The notes beneath the pieces are model-generated. The model did no database searches. It was given only the letters and a program-made list of their open reading frames with translations, and had not been told where the DNA came from. Of a DNA stretch of 64,000 nt, positions 48,180-59,514 are shown piece by piece; positions within the stretch are counted from its first letter, which is position 1, and every line of letters begins with the position of its first letter. The position numbers and the translations under genes were made by a program. Source of the DNA: Strongylocentrotus droebachiensis (taxonomy: Eukaryota > Echinodermata > Echinoidea > Camarodonta > Strongylocentrotidae). The DNA lies in contig JAVYIG010002537.1 of NCBI GenBank assembly GCA_035222895.1, positions 62,001 to 126,000 of the forward strand, in the 5' to 3' direction.

Positions 48180-48560
48180 TAGAAAGCCTCCTACCGCGCT
48201 TGCGCAGTGCATCATTATCGCGCATGAGCGACCACGCCAAAAGCGCCACGCGGGAATAGCTTCATCACTAAATTTGTGTTCTACTTCTTCCCACTGCCAG
48301 GGGCTTTCAAGCTTGTGCTGCCGTAACCCCCGAAGATACACCCGTCTTTCTTTTAAATGCCCATGTAATCGGGTGGTAGCGCAAGATGAAGGTTGGTTTG
48401 CTTGGTTTGCTTCGGCAGTGAGCACGTTCCTCATCAGTAAAACACAGTAGACACAAGGGGACGATACTCCGCTACTCACGCTCTCTCGTTGCACACCTTG
48501 GGCACGCGCCAGCTGAGACGGTTGCCATGCCGACGCATGAAAGTTTTATGAGCGCGGGGG
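48180..48560. promoter_or_regulatory. CpG- and GC-rich segment, possible promoter/first exon
   Basis: The composition is clearly higher in GC and CpG than the neighbours. It contains CGCTTGCGCAGTGC and CGCGCATGAGCG, which resemble NRF1 half-sites. A 105-codon minus-strand ORF (48494-48177) shows no known domain. It may be the start of a gene whose other exons I do not see, or an unrelated GC-rich patch. Confidence 0.25.
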
Positions 48561-48564
48561 AAAG

Positions 48565-50030
48565 TGGTTTTTGCATGGATTGGGGTCTTGTGAAAGTGAT
48601 GCATTGCTACAATTTGGGGGTATTTACTCATCTTGACCAGTGAGTAATAACTCCTTGGTCAAACGGATTTAATTATCATGCGCGCTTGTAAAAGGCTGAC
48701 TGGCTGCAATGCTCCCCTGGGATTGGAAAATTCTAATGCACCGGTATAATAAAGATAACATATCTGTAAGCACTTAAAGATATATTAAGCGGAATATAAG
48801 CGCTTTATATATACATGTACCTAGCATAAGTAAGGACAATTATTATCATTGTTGTCATTAACATTATTATTCTCATCATCATCATCATCATCATCATCAT
48901 TATTATCCTCTAATCCATCGTCATCGTCGTGGACATCGTCATTATCAGTATTATTATCCGGTATTATTATCAATAGTTGAAGAGCACAATACCAAAAGGC
49001 GTTAAATCCAAATTAGACCAAAACTTTTTATTCATTTTTTTGTTAGGTGAATATTGGATTGAAATGCACTGTATAATCTGTATTACATTAAAAAAAAAAA
49101 AAAAATCCAAAAATGACATTTCATTCCAAAACAAACAATGCCCCTCTTACAGGGTTGGGAGCCCCAAATTCGCCAAAAATTTCACCAAATTCAAAGTGTG
49201 TTAGAAGATGTCATTTTAGACACATTTCTGCAAGGTTCCTCCCACCCCCCCCCCCCCCGAAAAAAAGTGTTTTAAGACAAATATTGATAAAAGAATACAC
49301 AATTTTGATTTCTGTTGTACGCACCAAAAACAAAATTTTGTAATCTTTCATCAATATTCGACTTAAAGTACTTGCAAAAATATGTCTCAATTGACAACCT
49401 CTTTCGCATTATGCCCTTTAGAACTTCATAGTTTGCCAAGGAAGTCAATTGCCCTTTTATTGGTTCAAGAATATACATTAATTTTTAGACGATGTAGGCG
49501 TTTTCAAACTCAGTGAAACTGCATTTACATCACCAATGTTATAAAGAATGAGACATAGTTACTATACGTGCTAAATTACCAAATGTTGTTATCACCTCTC
49601 ATCTCCCCAGAAATAATTGGTTTATCATAGCCTTCGATATGATTTATGTACCTCTAATAAATTTAAACGACCGAGAGCAATTTCTTCTCAAATCCCCCCC
49701 CCCCCCCCCCCCCCCAAGCTGGATTGCTATACGCTTACTAGCATTTATATGTCTCATTAATTCATATATTGAAGGTCATATTCATTTTTCATCATTTTCT
49801 TTCTGCAAACTCATTCAGGATCGGTTATTTCATCTAATAAGGAGAACTAATCGATTGCGATTTTACCTCCGAAATCATAACATTTTATCTTGCTCGCTTC
49901 GCTTCTCTAAAATGGTGCTGAAGCAGTATCTTGAACAGAGGAAATCTTAAAAAGCATCCCTGATAATGTATTGATTACAATGTAGGGATATACATCTACA
50001 AAAATATCTAATAATTGAATTTTCCCACTT
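48565..50030. other. Intergenic with (ATC)n and poly(C) tracts
   Basis: (CATCAT)n lies at about 48875-48900, a poly(C) at 49245-49258 and a longer one at 49697-49715. No gene is supported. Confidence 0.5.
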
Positions 50031-50035
50031 TGAGG

Positions 50036-50414
50036 TTAAAGGGATAGTTGAGTTCTGTTTTCAGACCGCAAATGCCTTCAAAATGCATGGTTATTGCTCT
50101 TGTTCTTATTTATGACATTTCTAGTGCCCTTTTAGAACCTAAAATTGCTATGAAGGTAATTTTAGACCCCAAAATGTGTGAAATTTAGCCAATACGAGCA
50201 TACCAATTCAGCTCCACTTTAAACAAAACACGGTGACCGTTAATTAATTATTTAATTAAAAATAACAATACATGGGCCGGCTGGTTGTGCGTAATATAAG
50301 CAACACGAAAATGCCAACAACAAAAAAAACCAACATCGGCATTGGCTGAAATACGACGTAAAAGGCATTATTTTATGTAGCGCCCTCTGCAACAGAACTC
50401 AACTATCCCTTTAA
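50036..50414. mobile_element. TTAA-flanked MITE, family 2, copy 2
   Basis: The left end TTAAAGGGATAGTTGAGTTC and right end GAACTCAACTATCCCTTTAA are exact complements over 20 bp. TTAA stands at both borders (50036-50039, 50411-50414), as expected for a TTAA target duplication. There is no coding capacity. Confidence 0.82.
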
Positions 50415-50919
50415 CCTTCGTAAGTGCCTTTTTGCGGATGCTCCCTCACTTTGACGGAAAGATGCTCCGCCCCTGAAACACAAAGAGAGAGAGAGAGAGA
50501 TGCAGACAGAGAGAGAAAGAGGAAAGGGAGATACACGGCAACAGGGGTAAATGATGCTAAATAAACGGAAATATTGATTCTTTATAAAATCCTGAATAAT
50601 AATTATTAATTAAAGCCTAACGATTGAGTACGATATAGGTTTCTGCGGCCAATTTCATACTTTTTTTCATTCAAGTTCAAATTCCGAGCAATCGAATTTG
50701 CGCAAGTTACACTCGCAGCGTTGAAACAGCTTTTAAATTAAAAAATCCGTTCATTCAATTTCACTATCCTTGCAATTAATTGTTAAATCGGGTCACTTCG
50801 TGTAATGCCAGCTACGGTACCTCAGTGGTCATTCAAGTTCTTGAATGAGCAAGAAAAAAGTGCATTCAAATTCAAATGACACTCGATTACTTTTTCCCTT
50901 TCAACTCATCAAAGATTGT

Positions 50920-51352
50920 CAGGGGCGGATCTAGCTTTTTGCTAAGGGGGGGGGTTGACCAAAATAATGACGATGCGGAGCATCGTCAACGAGCCGCGAA
51001 GCGGCGAGCCGATTTTTTGGGGGGTGTTTATTTGAACCCCGTAAATGATGTTTTCCTGTCATCTATTAACACAATGGAGACCATAAAAAGCAGTGCATGA
51101 TAACGTCTTTTTAAATCAAGTAACAGTTTAATACACAGTTATATCCAGAGTTATCATGTGTTTGGTTAAGTTACCAGATGAGTTTAATATCTTCTCACAA
51201 TATTTGCACTTGAAAGGGTTTCTCTCTACAGCGTGCGTTCTTTTTTCTTTCTTTTTTTCTTTTTTTTTTCCTTTTTTTTTTTTTTTTTTTTGGGGGGGGC
51301 CGCCCAAGGGGGGGTTTGAACCCCCTAAACCCCCCCCGTAGATCCGCGCCTG
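50920..51352. mobile_element. 433-bp TIR element with CAGGGGCGGATCTAG ends
   Basis: Left end CAGGGGCGGATCTAG, right end GTAGATCCGCGCCTG, flanked by ATTGT at 50915-50919 and 51353-51357. The interior has T, G and C homopolymers. The Lys- and Phe-rich ORFs are artefacts. Confidence 0.75.
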
Positions 51353-51354
51353 AT

Positions 51355-51950
51355 TGTTCAAATATCACACTTATCGTGTCATGTTTAAAATATATTAATG
51401 CACACACCGAGATATACCTAAGATCAGAAAATTTCAAACGTTTGTTTATTTTGTGGTGGACTCGGGTGTTCATATTTGTTTAGTATTGTGAAATTGTGTA
51501 TGCTGATCTTTGAATGGGTGATGTATACTTGTTCTTGTAGGGGGTGTTATCCGTGTTTATTGTTGTGTGCATGATTTCATGAGCAAAGTGTATCTTTATG
51601 GGAAGTGTCTTTGTTCTCTGGATCTATAGGTGACGGGTATTCAGTTTATCATTATCTGGCCTACACAAAAGGGGTAATATAAATTATTATAGGTATATAT
51701 ATATATATATAAAATAAAGACAAGTTGTGGGCTGTAAAACAGAAATGGGAAGAAAAGTTGAGGTAGAGAGATTGGAGAGAGACAGAAAGCGAGAGAGAAA
51801 GAATGGGGAGAGGATGACATGGTTATTATGTTTTTTAATTAATGTTTCCAATTATTTAGAATATGTTGAAAGAAAGGTGTATAGTACGGGATATCCATGG
51901 ATAACGCTTGTTTAAAATGAAATCATCTCAGAAAATACAAATAGCAAATC
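51355..51950. other. Intergenic, no supported gene
   Basis: AT-rich, with a short (TA)n at about 51693. The nested transposon region begins at its right end. Confidence 0.5.
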
Positions 51951-51959
51951 AAATTATAA

Positions 51960-52440
51960 CAAAAATCCTAGATCGCCGTGGATTACTAAAGCCCTTTTAA
52001 GATCCATGAATAAGAAACATAAACTTTATTACAAATATAAGCAAGACCATACTCCTCAAACACGACTTAAATATACAAAATACAAACATATTTTAACGAG
52101 CCTTCTAAGAAATGCTAAAAAAAATATTATGCCCCGAAAATACACTCTAGCAAAAACGATATGAAAGGTACCTGGAAAATTATAAACGGAGTACTAAAAA
52201 AGAATGTAAAAACGGAGATTAATTTATACTATTAAAGTTAATGATCACATAATTGAGGACACATGTTATTGTAGAAAGTTGTAATGATTATTTGGTTAAC
52301 GTTGGAAAAAAACCTAGCTGAAAAATACCTAATACCAATAAACAAACATTTTATGGACTATAATTATGAACCAACCTAACCCCAATTCGTTATTTTTATA
52401 CCCAACAGACTCTGCTTTAGTGGGGGCTGTTATGGCTAAA
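51960..52440 (+). pseudogene. Non-LTR retrotransposon remnant (linker between endonuclease and RT)
   Basis: In one frame it reads SPWITKALLRSMNKKHKLYY then KYKHILTSLLRNAKKN, and in the next frame KNDMKGTWKIINGVLKKN. This PWITxGLLxSI...KxKLYxK pattern is the region just ahead of the RT domain in jockey/CR1-type elements. At least one frameshift and several stops make it nonfunctional. It is probably the upstream part of the element resumed at 58629, separated by later insertions. Confidence 0.75.
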
Positions 52441-52539
52441 TAGGGGTTTTTTGGTGCAGATTCTTCTAAAAGCACCAAATTGGACCCAGAGGTAGCTTAT
52501 ACCATACTATTACGATTTCTGCCGGACGCCAAGAAGGGA

Positions 52540-52912
52540 CGGTCATATTTGGCAATTCCAAAACGGCCGCCATCTGAGTTAAAGGTCAAGCGTAGTTCCA
52601 AAAGGAAAAGGGCTTGTATGATAATATTTTATATATTAATGGGGTTTTCGGGGTCAGAGAATCTGATTATAATGTTCTTTCACTGATTTGAGGTCTCCTT
52701 GGGGCTGTCATACTGGTGATATTGGTCAATTCTAAAATGGCCGCCATCTGGGTTACAGGTCAAGTGTAGTTACGAAAGGAAATGGGCTAGTATGATAGCA
52801 GTTTTTATATGTATGGGGTTTTCGGGGTCAGAGAATCTGATTATGATATTCTTTCATCGATTTGAGGTCTCCTTGGGGCTGTCATACTGGTTATATTTTG
52901 ATTTGATTTGAT
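52540..52912. repeat. 174-bp tandem repeat, about two units (third displaced to 58524-58628)
   Basis: GGCCGCCATCTG recurs at 52565 and 52739, a period of 174 bp. Both units have ATGGGGTTTTCGGGGTCAGA and GAGGTCTCCTTGGGGCTGTC. A third copy resumes at 58524 after the minus-strand retrotransposon, which therefore inserted into the array. Confidence 0.82.
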
Positions 52913-52934
52913 TTGATTTATTTATTTCTGTTTG

Positions 52935-54257
52935 ATTTTCATTTTTCTTTGACATATATCAAAAATAATAGTGGCCCAAGTATGGAGCCTTGCGGAACTC
53001 CACATTTAATAGATGATACGTTAGAAGAAACTGAATTGAATAAAGTATATTGTTTTCTTGATGACAAGTAATTTTCGAATCAATCAAGTGCTTTACCTCG
53101 TACACCGTAATGCTTAAATTTATACAATAATATAGTATGATCAAGAGTATCAAATGCCTTGCTGAGATCCATGAATATGCCTATGACATGTTTATGATCA
53201 GCCAAGGCATTTTTTACTCTAGCGAATAGTTGGAGTAGTGCTAAATCAGTTGAATTGAACTTCCTGAAACCAAACTGATCTGGGTTCAGCGAGTCGTTTT
53301 GAGTTAAGCATTTATATAATCTGTTGTAAACAATTCTTTCAAGGATTTTAGAGAAACTTGGTGATATGGATATTGGTCGATAGTTCGACATAGAAGAGGG
53401 GTCATCTTTTTTTATAGATTGGTATGACTTAAGCCGTCTTAAAAGAGGCTGGAACAACACCAGAAGACAGCGAAAGATTGAAAATGTGAACTAGAGGTGA
53501 TAAGATACTGCCTATAATTTTTTTAAGCAAATGGGTGCTAACTTCATCATGGCTATGAGAACGGCTGGAATTTAATGAGCGAACAATATTTAATATTTCA
53601 ATAAAATCTGTCGGATATAAAAAGAGCGAAGGGTAAGATGATTCTGTGAGAAATTCCTTAAAGTCATGATTATGTCTATCGATTTTGGAAGCCTGGTCAG
53701 GGCCTATATTAACAAAATATTCATTAAACAAATTTGCTATTTCATCTGGCTCATCTACTTTGTGACCATTCATATTAAAGGTGTGTTGAGTAAGTGTACG
53801 ACTTTTCTTATTAAGCAGTTCATTAATGACATTCCATGTATTACCTTCAGCATTTTTGAGTTTGTTTGAAAAATATAATTTTTTGGATAGCCTTATGGTA
53901 CTGGTAAGCTCATTTCTATATTTCCTATAACTTCTTATATGTGAAGGGGTAGGGTGGTTTAAACTAAGTTTATACAGTTTGTTTCTTTTCCTTATTGATG
54001 TGAGAATTCCCATCGTAACCCATGGGTTAATAGGCTGTTTATATTTACCTCTATTATTAAGCTTTAGGAGACATGTATTAAATTACGATTCAAATTTTGT
54101 CCAAAATAAGCAATATGCATCATCTGTATTATTGCACGATAAAACATCTTCCCAATTTTCGAATTCTAAGTTTTCGATTAGTCGAGATATATTCCGCTCA
54201 GTAAATCTTCGGACTTTTTTGTTCGTTTTTGGAGGTTTAAGTATTTTTTCAAGTATA
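52935..54257 (-). pseudogene. Non-LTR retrotransposon, reverse transcriptase part (minus strand)
   Basis: Minus-strand frames give the pre-RT linker (54013-53429: PDEIANLFNEYFVNIG and others). After a frameshift near 53440 come RT blocks NYRPISISPSFSKILER, DQFGFRKFNSTDLAL and MDLSKAFDTLDHTILL. Past a stop at 53079 comes CGVPQGSILGPLLFLIYV. The sequence ends before the catalytic FADD block and passes into an (AAATC)n-like tail at about 52900-52920. It is of jockey/CR1 style. The endonuclease of the same element is at 57592-58300, separated by the inserted TIR element. Inactive. Confidence 0.88.
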
Positions 54258-54301
54258 GGATTTCCCGGACAAATTCGCGAGTTTGTCATTCGAATTCATT
54301 T

Positions 54302-55219
54302 TTACCATATTTGATCCTACCAAGCCTGGGGATGCGGTATGTGCGTATTTCCGTCTCTCGAAGTGTTTAGAAGACATACAGGCCTGGCTTGTCATGTCTA
54401 AGCTAAAGTTAAATTCTAGCAAGACAGAATTTTTCATTGCTGGATCACAAAGCCACCTGAATCGTCTCAAAAATCAGTCTTTTTCAATTGGTGATCAGAA
54501 CATTCCCATTTCCTCAACAATTAGGGACCTGGGGGTCGTGTTTGATGGGGAAATGAAAATGTCTGACCATGTCACCAACTTATGTCGCACCCTGAACTGG
54601 CAAATATATAACTTAAATCGCATCAGAAAGTACTTAGATCGAGAAACATGTCATAATGTTGTTAGAGCACTTGTGCTCTCCAGGCTTGACTATGGTGGAT
54701 GCCTACTTGGGGGTATAAGTAAGAAGGACCTGGGCAGACTTCAACGTCTGCAAAACAAATGTGCCCGTCTAATCTATCAAAAACCAAAATGGTCTCACGT
54801 CACCCCATTGTTGCAGGAACTACACTGGTTTCCAGTTGCTGATAGAATACAATACCGGATACTTGTTCAAACTTTCAAATCTATGTCGACCACCCTTCCT
54901 GTATACATTTCCTCACTCTTTCAGCAACAGAGAACATCCTATTCCCTTAGGTCTTCATCAGCTCCTACCTTTGTCATTCCCAAATCCCGTAAACAGGCTG
55001 GTTTCAAATCCTTTCAGTCCTTAGCCCCACGTCTCTGGAACAAACTCCCCTCTTTCTTAAGAAACAGTACTTCACTAGATTTCTTCAAAAAACATCTGAA
55101 AACTTACCTGTACAACTCCTCTTAAATTGTCGAAAGTCTAGGAGAGCAGCGCCTTGTAACCTTTGGAAAAGGCGCTATATAAATCCAATTATTATTATTA
55201 TTTATTATTATTATTATTT
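54302..55219 (+). pseudogene. L2/CR1-like non-LTR retrotransposon, 5'-truncated copy
   Basis: The frame ends at 55125 and gives a C-terminal RT segment: LKLNSSKTEFFIAGS, DLGVVFDGEMKMSDHV, LVLSRLDYGGCLL, LQRLQNKCARLIY, LHWFPVADRIQYRIL and SLAPRLWNKLP. This order is typical of L2/CR1 elements. The copy lacks everything up to and including the FADD block. The 3' end GGCGCTATATAAATCC followed by (ATT)n is the usual L2-like tail. The ORF is uninterrupted, so the insertion looks young. The uninterrupted target sequence is preserved in the inner TIR copy near 56830. Confidence 0.9.
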
Positions 55220-55576
55220 ACTTTGCATTTAAGTTAGCACAGATCAGCTTTGCCATGCCAATTTTTTTTCAATTTTCCCGATTTTGTATTTAATTTAGGA
55301 TTTTGGTCGAAGGATTTCATAGATCTGTCATTCAATTTAGAAACTGTTCAACTAGCATTCAAATTAATCGTCACTTGTCGAGGCGTCATTTTTATCATTC
55401 AAATTAACACCTATCATTTTGTATTCGAATTATGTTTATTCAAGTTAGGAATGTTAGGGGGAAGAAATGCAACACACGTTTACAGCTTTAAAAGAATGCA
55501 ATTAAATACATGATTTGCCATTGGGGTCTTTTCTATTATTCAATTTATTAATTTTGAGGACAAAGCATAATATATA

Positions 55577-56870
55577 GGATTTCCCGGCCGAATTCGCGAG
55601 TTTGTCATTCAAATTAATTTGTCTTGCGTTCAAATTCGACGGTTTTAGTGCAGTCAGGTATATGTCGGGTTTATATTCCTTTTCCTAGTTTTCAGATCTA
55701 TGGAATTTTCGTTAGAATCTACGTATGTTTCATTCCAATTAATGAACAATGTGCTTCTTTCGCTATTTGGTCATTCGATTTGGCGCAACACGATTTTCTG
55801 ACAACGCGACGGTGTACTTCTAGCATCCTAATTCATTTGTAGCATTCAAATTAGCACTTTGTGCACTTAAATTGATGGTCAATATACATTTCTCGTTTAT
55901 TACACACTTTTTATAGCTCATTCATTTTCTTTCAAGATTGTTTTTTCATGTGTATTTCCTGATATTTAATTTTCTTGCATTTATACACTTATACTTATTA
56001 GATTTATCTGATATTCATCAGCATTTATGTTTGATTGTTAAGAAGAAAAAAACGACTTGCATCTACGGACCTGATGGTCTCAATATATTTGTAAATTTTC
56101 GTGTAAGGAAGTTGTTTGTCTTATGTTTCATCATAAATTTATCATAATTTCATCATAATTTCATTCTGGAGGAAGGGTACAATATTGTGACTGGGGTAGG
56201 GACTAGAGTCAACACTTTGAACATGATTCATTATTCAGCCAAGTCTTTAGCCATCGATCTGCTGGCGGGCAAGTAAACTATGAAACTCTTTAAGAATAAC
56301 AGAGGGGTGTGCTGGGTATAAGAGACGATGTGGATTACTTTTGTAAAATTCCGAGTCTGTAGTAAAAAGGGGCGATTGAGGGTACCCCCACCTTTCCCGG
56401 GTATATGAACATGTCCGTGCAGAAATGCCACATCCCTTAATTTCGCCCCTTCTTTACTTTATGTCTGACTGCACCCATCTGCATTATCCTAAAATGAATA
56501 AATGGAATAACAGATTAGACCCCAATGGCAAATCATGCATTTTAACTGCATTACTTAAAAACTGTAAAAGTTTATGCAATTCTTCCCCCTAACATTCCTA
56601 ACTTGAATAAAAAATATTACGAATACGAATGACAGGTGTTAATTTGAATGATAAAAATTACGCTTCGACAAGTGAATATTAATTTGAATGCTAGTTAAGC
56701 AGTTTCTAAATTGAATGACAGATCTGTGAAACCCTTCGACCAAAATCCTAAATTAAATACAAAAACTGGAAAATTGAATGATAATTGGCATGGCAAAGCC
56801 GATCTGCGCTAACTTAAATGCAAAGTAAATGAATTCGAATGACAAACACGCGAATTTGGCCGGGAAATCC
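55577..56870. mobile_element. Inner TIR element, inverted copy of the outer one
   Basis: Ends GGATTTCCCGGCCGAATTCG and GCGAATTTGGCCGGGAAATC(C), flanked by TATA (55573-55576, 56871-56874). Its left subterminal sequence matches the outer element's right end, and its right matches the outer left end, so it sits in opposite orientation. 1294 bp, no transposase. The ORFs inside are short. Confidence 0.85.
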
Positions 56871-57591
56871 TATATTATGTTTGTAGTCAGACATTAGGTA
56901 AAGAAGGGGCGAAATCAAGGGATATGGCATCTCTGAACGGACATGTTCATATACCCCGGAAAAGTGGGGATACAAAACCACTTACCCAAGTCACAATATT
57001 GTACCCTTCCTCCATAATGAAATTGTGATAAATTTATGATGAAACACAAGACAAACAACTTCCTTACATGAAAATTTCACAAACATTGAGACCATCAAGT
57101 CCGTAGATGTAAGTCTTTTTTTTAACAATCAAACTTAAAGGCTGATAAATATCTGATAAATCTAAAAGTATATAAAGAGTATAAATGCAAGAACATAAAA
57201 TAGGATGAAATACACATGAAAAACGATCTTCAAAGAAAAAGAATGAGCTATAAAAAGTGTTTAATAAACGAGAAATGTATATTGACCATTAATTTTAGTG
57301 CACAAAGTGCTAATTTGAATGCTACAAATGAATTAGAATGCTAGAAGTACACCGCCGCGATGTCAGAAAATCGTGTTGCGCTAAATCGAATGACCAAATA
57401 GCGAAAGAAGCACTTTGTTCATTAATTGGAATGAAACATACATAGATTCTAACGAAAACTTCATAGATTTGAAATCTAGAAAAAGGAATATAAACCCGAG
57501 ATATACCCGACAGCACTAAAACCGTCGAATTTAAACGCAAGACAAATGAATTTGAATGACAAGCTCGCGAATTTGGCCGGGAAATCCTATA

Positions 57592-58300
57592 TTAGGAACA
57601 GTGGTAGATGATCTGAGATCTCAGAGTATATTAAACCTGACCTAAGTAATCCGATATCTATATTAATACATATGTTGTCTATTAAGGATGATGAGCGGTT
57701 ATCTATCCGTGTAGGTTTATCAATTGTACACATGAGTGTACGTAATCGGTTAATGTTATTATTATCCTTCATAAGGTCAATATTGTAGTCACCCATTAAA
57801 CATATAACTTTGTTTTCATCATTAAGGTTATGTAATAAAGTATCAATGTCAGACAGGAAGAGATCTATATTATTATTGTTTGGAGGTCGGTAAATTACAC
57901 ATATAATAATATTTTTTCCTTTTCCCATATCGATTTCGACACAAAATAATTCTGCACTATTATTCAAAAGGTGAACATCTAGCCTAACTTTATATGATAA
58001 TGTTTGTAAAATATAAAGGGCGACTCCACCTCCTCTTTTAGTTTGTCTGTCATGGTGGACAAATGAATAATTATGAATTTCAAATAAGTTCGGAGAGTTA
58101 TCAGTCAACCAGGTTTCAGTAATTCCAATTACAGAGAATGGAAATGTAATATCAGACAACAATGAACAAATGTTATCGTAATTTTTAACCAAACTCCTGG
58201 CATTAGAGTAAAATAGACCAAAATTTGTACAATAATTATCCGTAAGTGTAGAATTAAATTCTTCTGGTAAGTAATATTGACAATCGACAGATTGCTGTTC
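57592..58300 (-). pseudogene. Non-LTR retrotransposon, apurinic-type endonuclease part (minus strand)
   Basis: The frame from about 58300 to 57587 encodes an APE-type endonuclease: NARSLVKNYD, GITETWLTD, RGGGVALYI, VIYRPPNNN, CLMGDYNIDL and SEISDHLPLF, containing the usual Glu, Asp/Asn and SDH catalytic positions. It is open throughout (201 codons from the internal Met at 58192). It belongs to the same element as 52935-54257; the join is broken by the TIR insertion and a frame change. Confidence 0.88.
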
Positions 58301-58523
58301 GTTAATATATAGTTACGTCATTAACGTTAATCATTTGAGAGTACAAGTAATAAATGAATCCATGACCTGGTATGAAGTGATAAATATATAAGCATGCACC
58401 CTACGGTGTCTAGAAATCCAAACAAATACATAAGGAAGCACAGATCTGATATACAGATGCATCGAGTTTAAACATACGAAATATCAGGCCGAGTTTGTTT
58501 TGTCTATAGTAGAGTGAAATACA

Positions 58524-58628
58524 AAATGGTTGGAACTCCTGAGTAAAAGGTCAAGTGTAGTTTAAAAAAGAAAATGGCTAGTATGATAAAAGATGATAAA
58601 TTCATGGGGTTTCCGGGGTCGGATAATC
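58524..58628. repeat. Displaced third unit of the 174-bp tandem repeat
   Basis: AAAGGTCAAGTGTAG, GGCTAGTATGATA and ATGGGGTTTCCGGGGTCGG correspond to the units at 52540-52912. It joins directly to the RT fragment at 58629. Confidence 0.72.
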
Positions 58629-59047
58629 TGGCCTTTGACACAGTGGATCACAATATACTTTTACATAAACTGAATCATTATGGAATCAGAGAAAATGCCT
58701 TGGAGTGGTTCAGGAATTACCTCACTAATAGAAAACAATTTGTAGTTATCGACAACTGAACATCAACCTTAGGTGACATAACATGCGGTGTACCACAAGG
58801 CTCCATACTAGGCCCGCTAGTATCGATATTGTATATCAATAACTTTTATCTTTCATCTAGACTATTATCCTTTATACTCTTTGCTGACGATTCAAATTTA
58901 TTTTACACACATAAGGATCCACACCAGCTCTCCGAAGTTGTTAACATTGAATTAAAAAAACACAGCAATTTGGATTTCAGCAAATAATCTTTCATTAAAT
59001 CTTGATCAAACCCATTTTATGATATTTAGCAATAGTATTACTACACT

Positions 59048-59180
59048 CAGGGGCGTACGCAGGGGGGGGGGTTTGGGGGTTCAAACCCCCCCCCCCCCCC
59101 CTTTGGTATTTTTATGTATGTAAACCCCCCCTAAAAAAACCTAAAACCCCCCCCCCCCCTTTGGTTTTTTTTTTATTATT

Positions 59181-59218
<38 letters not shown>

Positions 59219-59442
59219 ATACCCACGGCTAACCTAAATAAGGTGACCTTACCCCCCCCCCCCCAACGACCAAAAATGTCAAATTATGAAATTTCGAGAC
59301 CAAAAAAAAAAAAAAAATGTGTCCGCTTACCCCCCCCCCCCCCCCCCCACTGAGCGACTTTTCGGCCGGCGCGATTTTCAAATTTTCGGGAGCAAAATAT
59401 TTTAAAACCCCCCCCTTGAAAAAAATCCTGCGTACGCCGCTG
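59048..59442. mobile_element. hAT-like MITE, copy 2, with 8-bp target duplication
   Basis: Ends CAGGGGCGTACGCAGG and CCTGCGTACGCCGCTG. The 8 bases ACTACACT stand on both sides (59040-59047 and 59443-59450). An 8-bp duplication with CAG..CTG ends is typical of hAT elements. The interior is made largely of C, G, A and T homopolymers. It interrupts the RT pseudogene. Confidence 0.92.
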
Positions 59443-59514
59443 ACTACACTCCCTGAACCTACAATTCTCAACAGACATGCACTCACCCAGGTTACTAATA
59501 TCAAATTTAAGTGA

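Larger units (their letters stand above)
54258..57587. mobile_element. Outer TATA-flanked TIR element (contains two further insertions)
   Basis: Ends GGATTTCCCGGACAAATTCG (54258) and CGAATTTGGCCGGGAAATCC (57587), with TATA duplicated on both sides (54254-54257, 57588-57591). Without its own insertions (54302-55219 and 55577-56870) it is about 1.1 kb. The subterminal region is crowded with ATTCAAATT/AATTTGAAT motifs. It carries no transposase I can see. It splits the minus-strand retrotransposon between endonuclease and RT parts. Confidence 0.82.
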
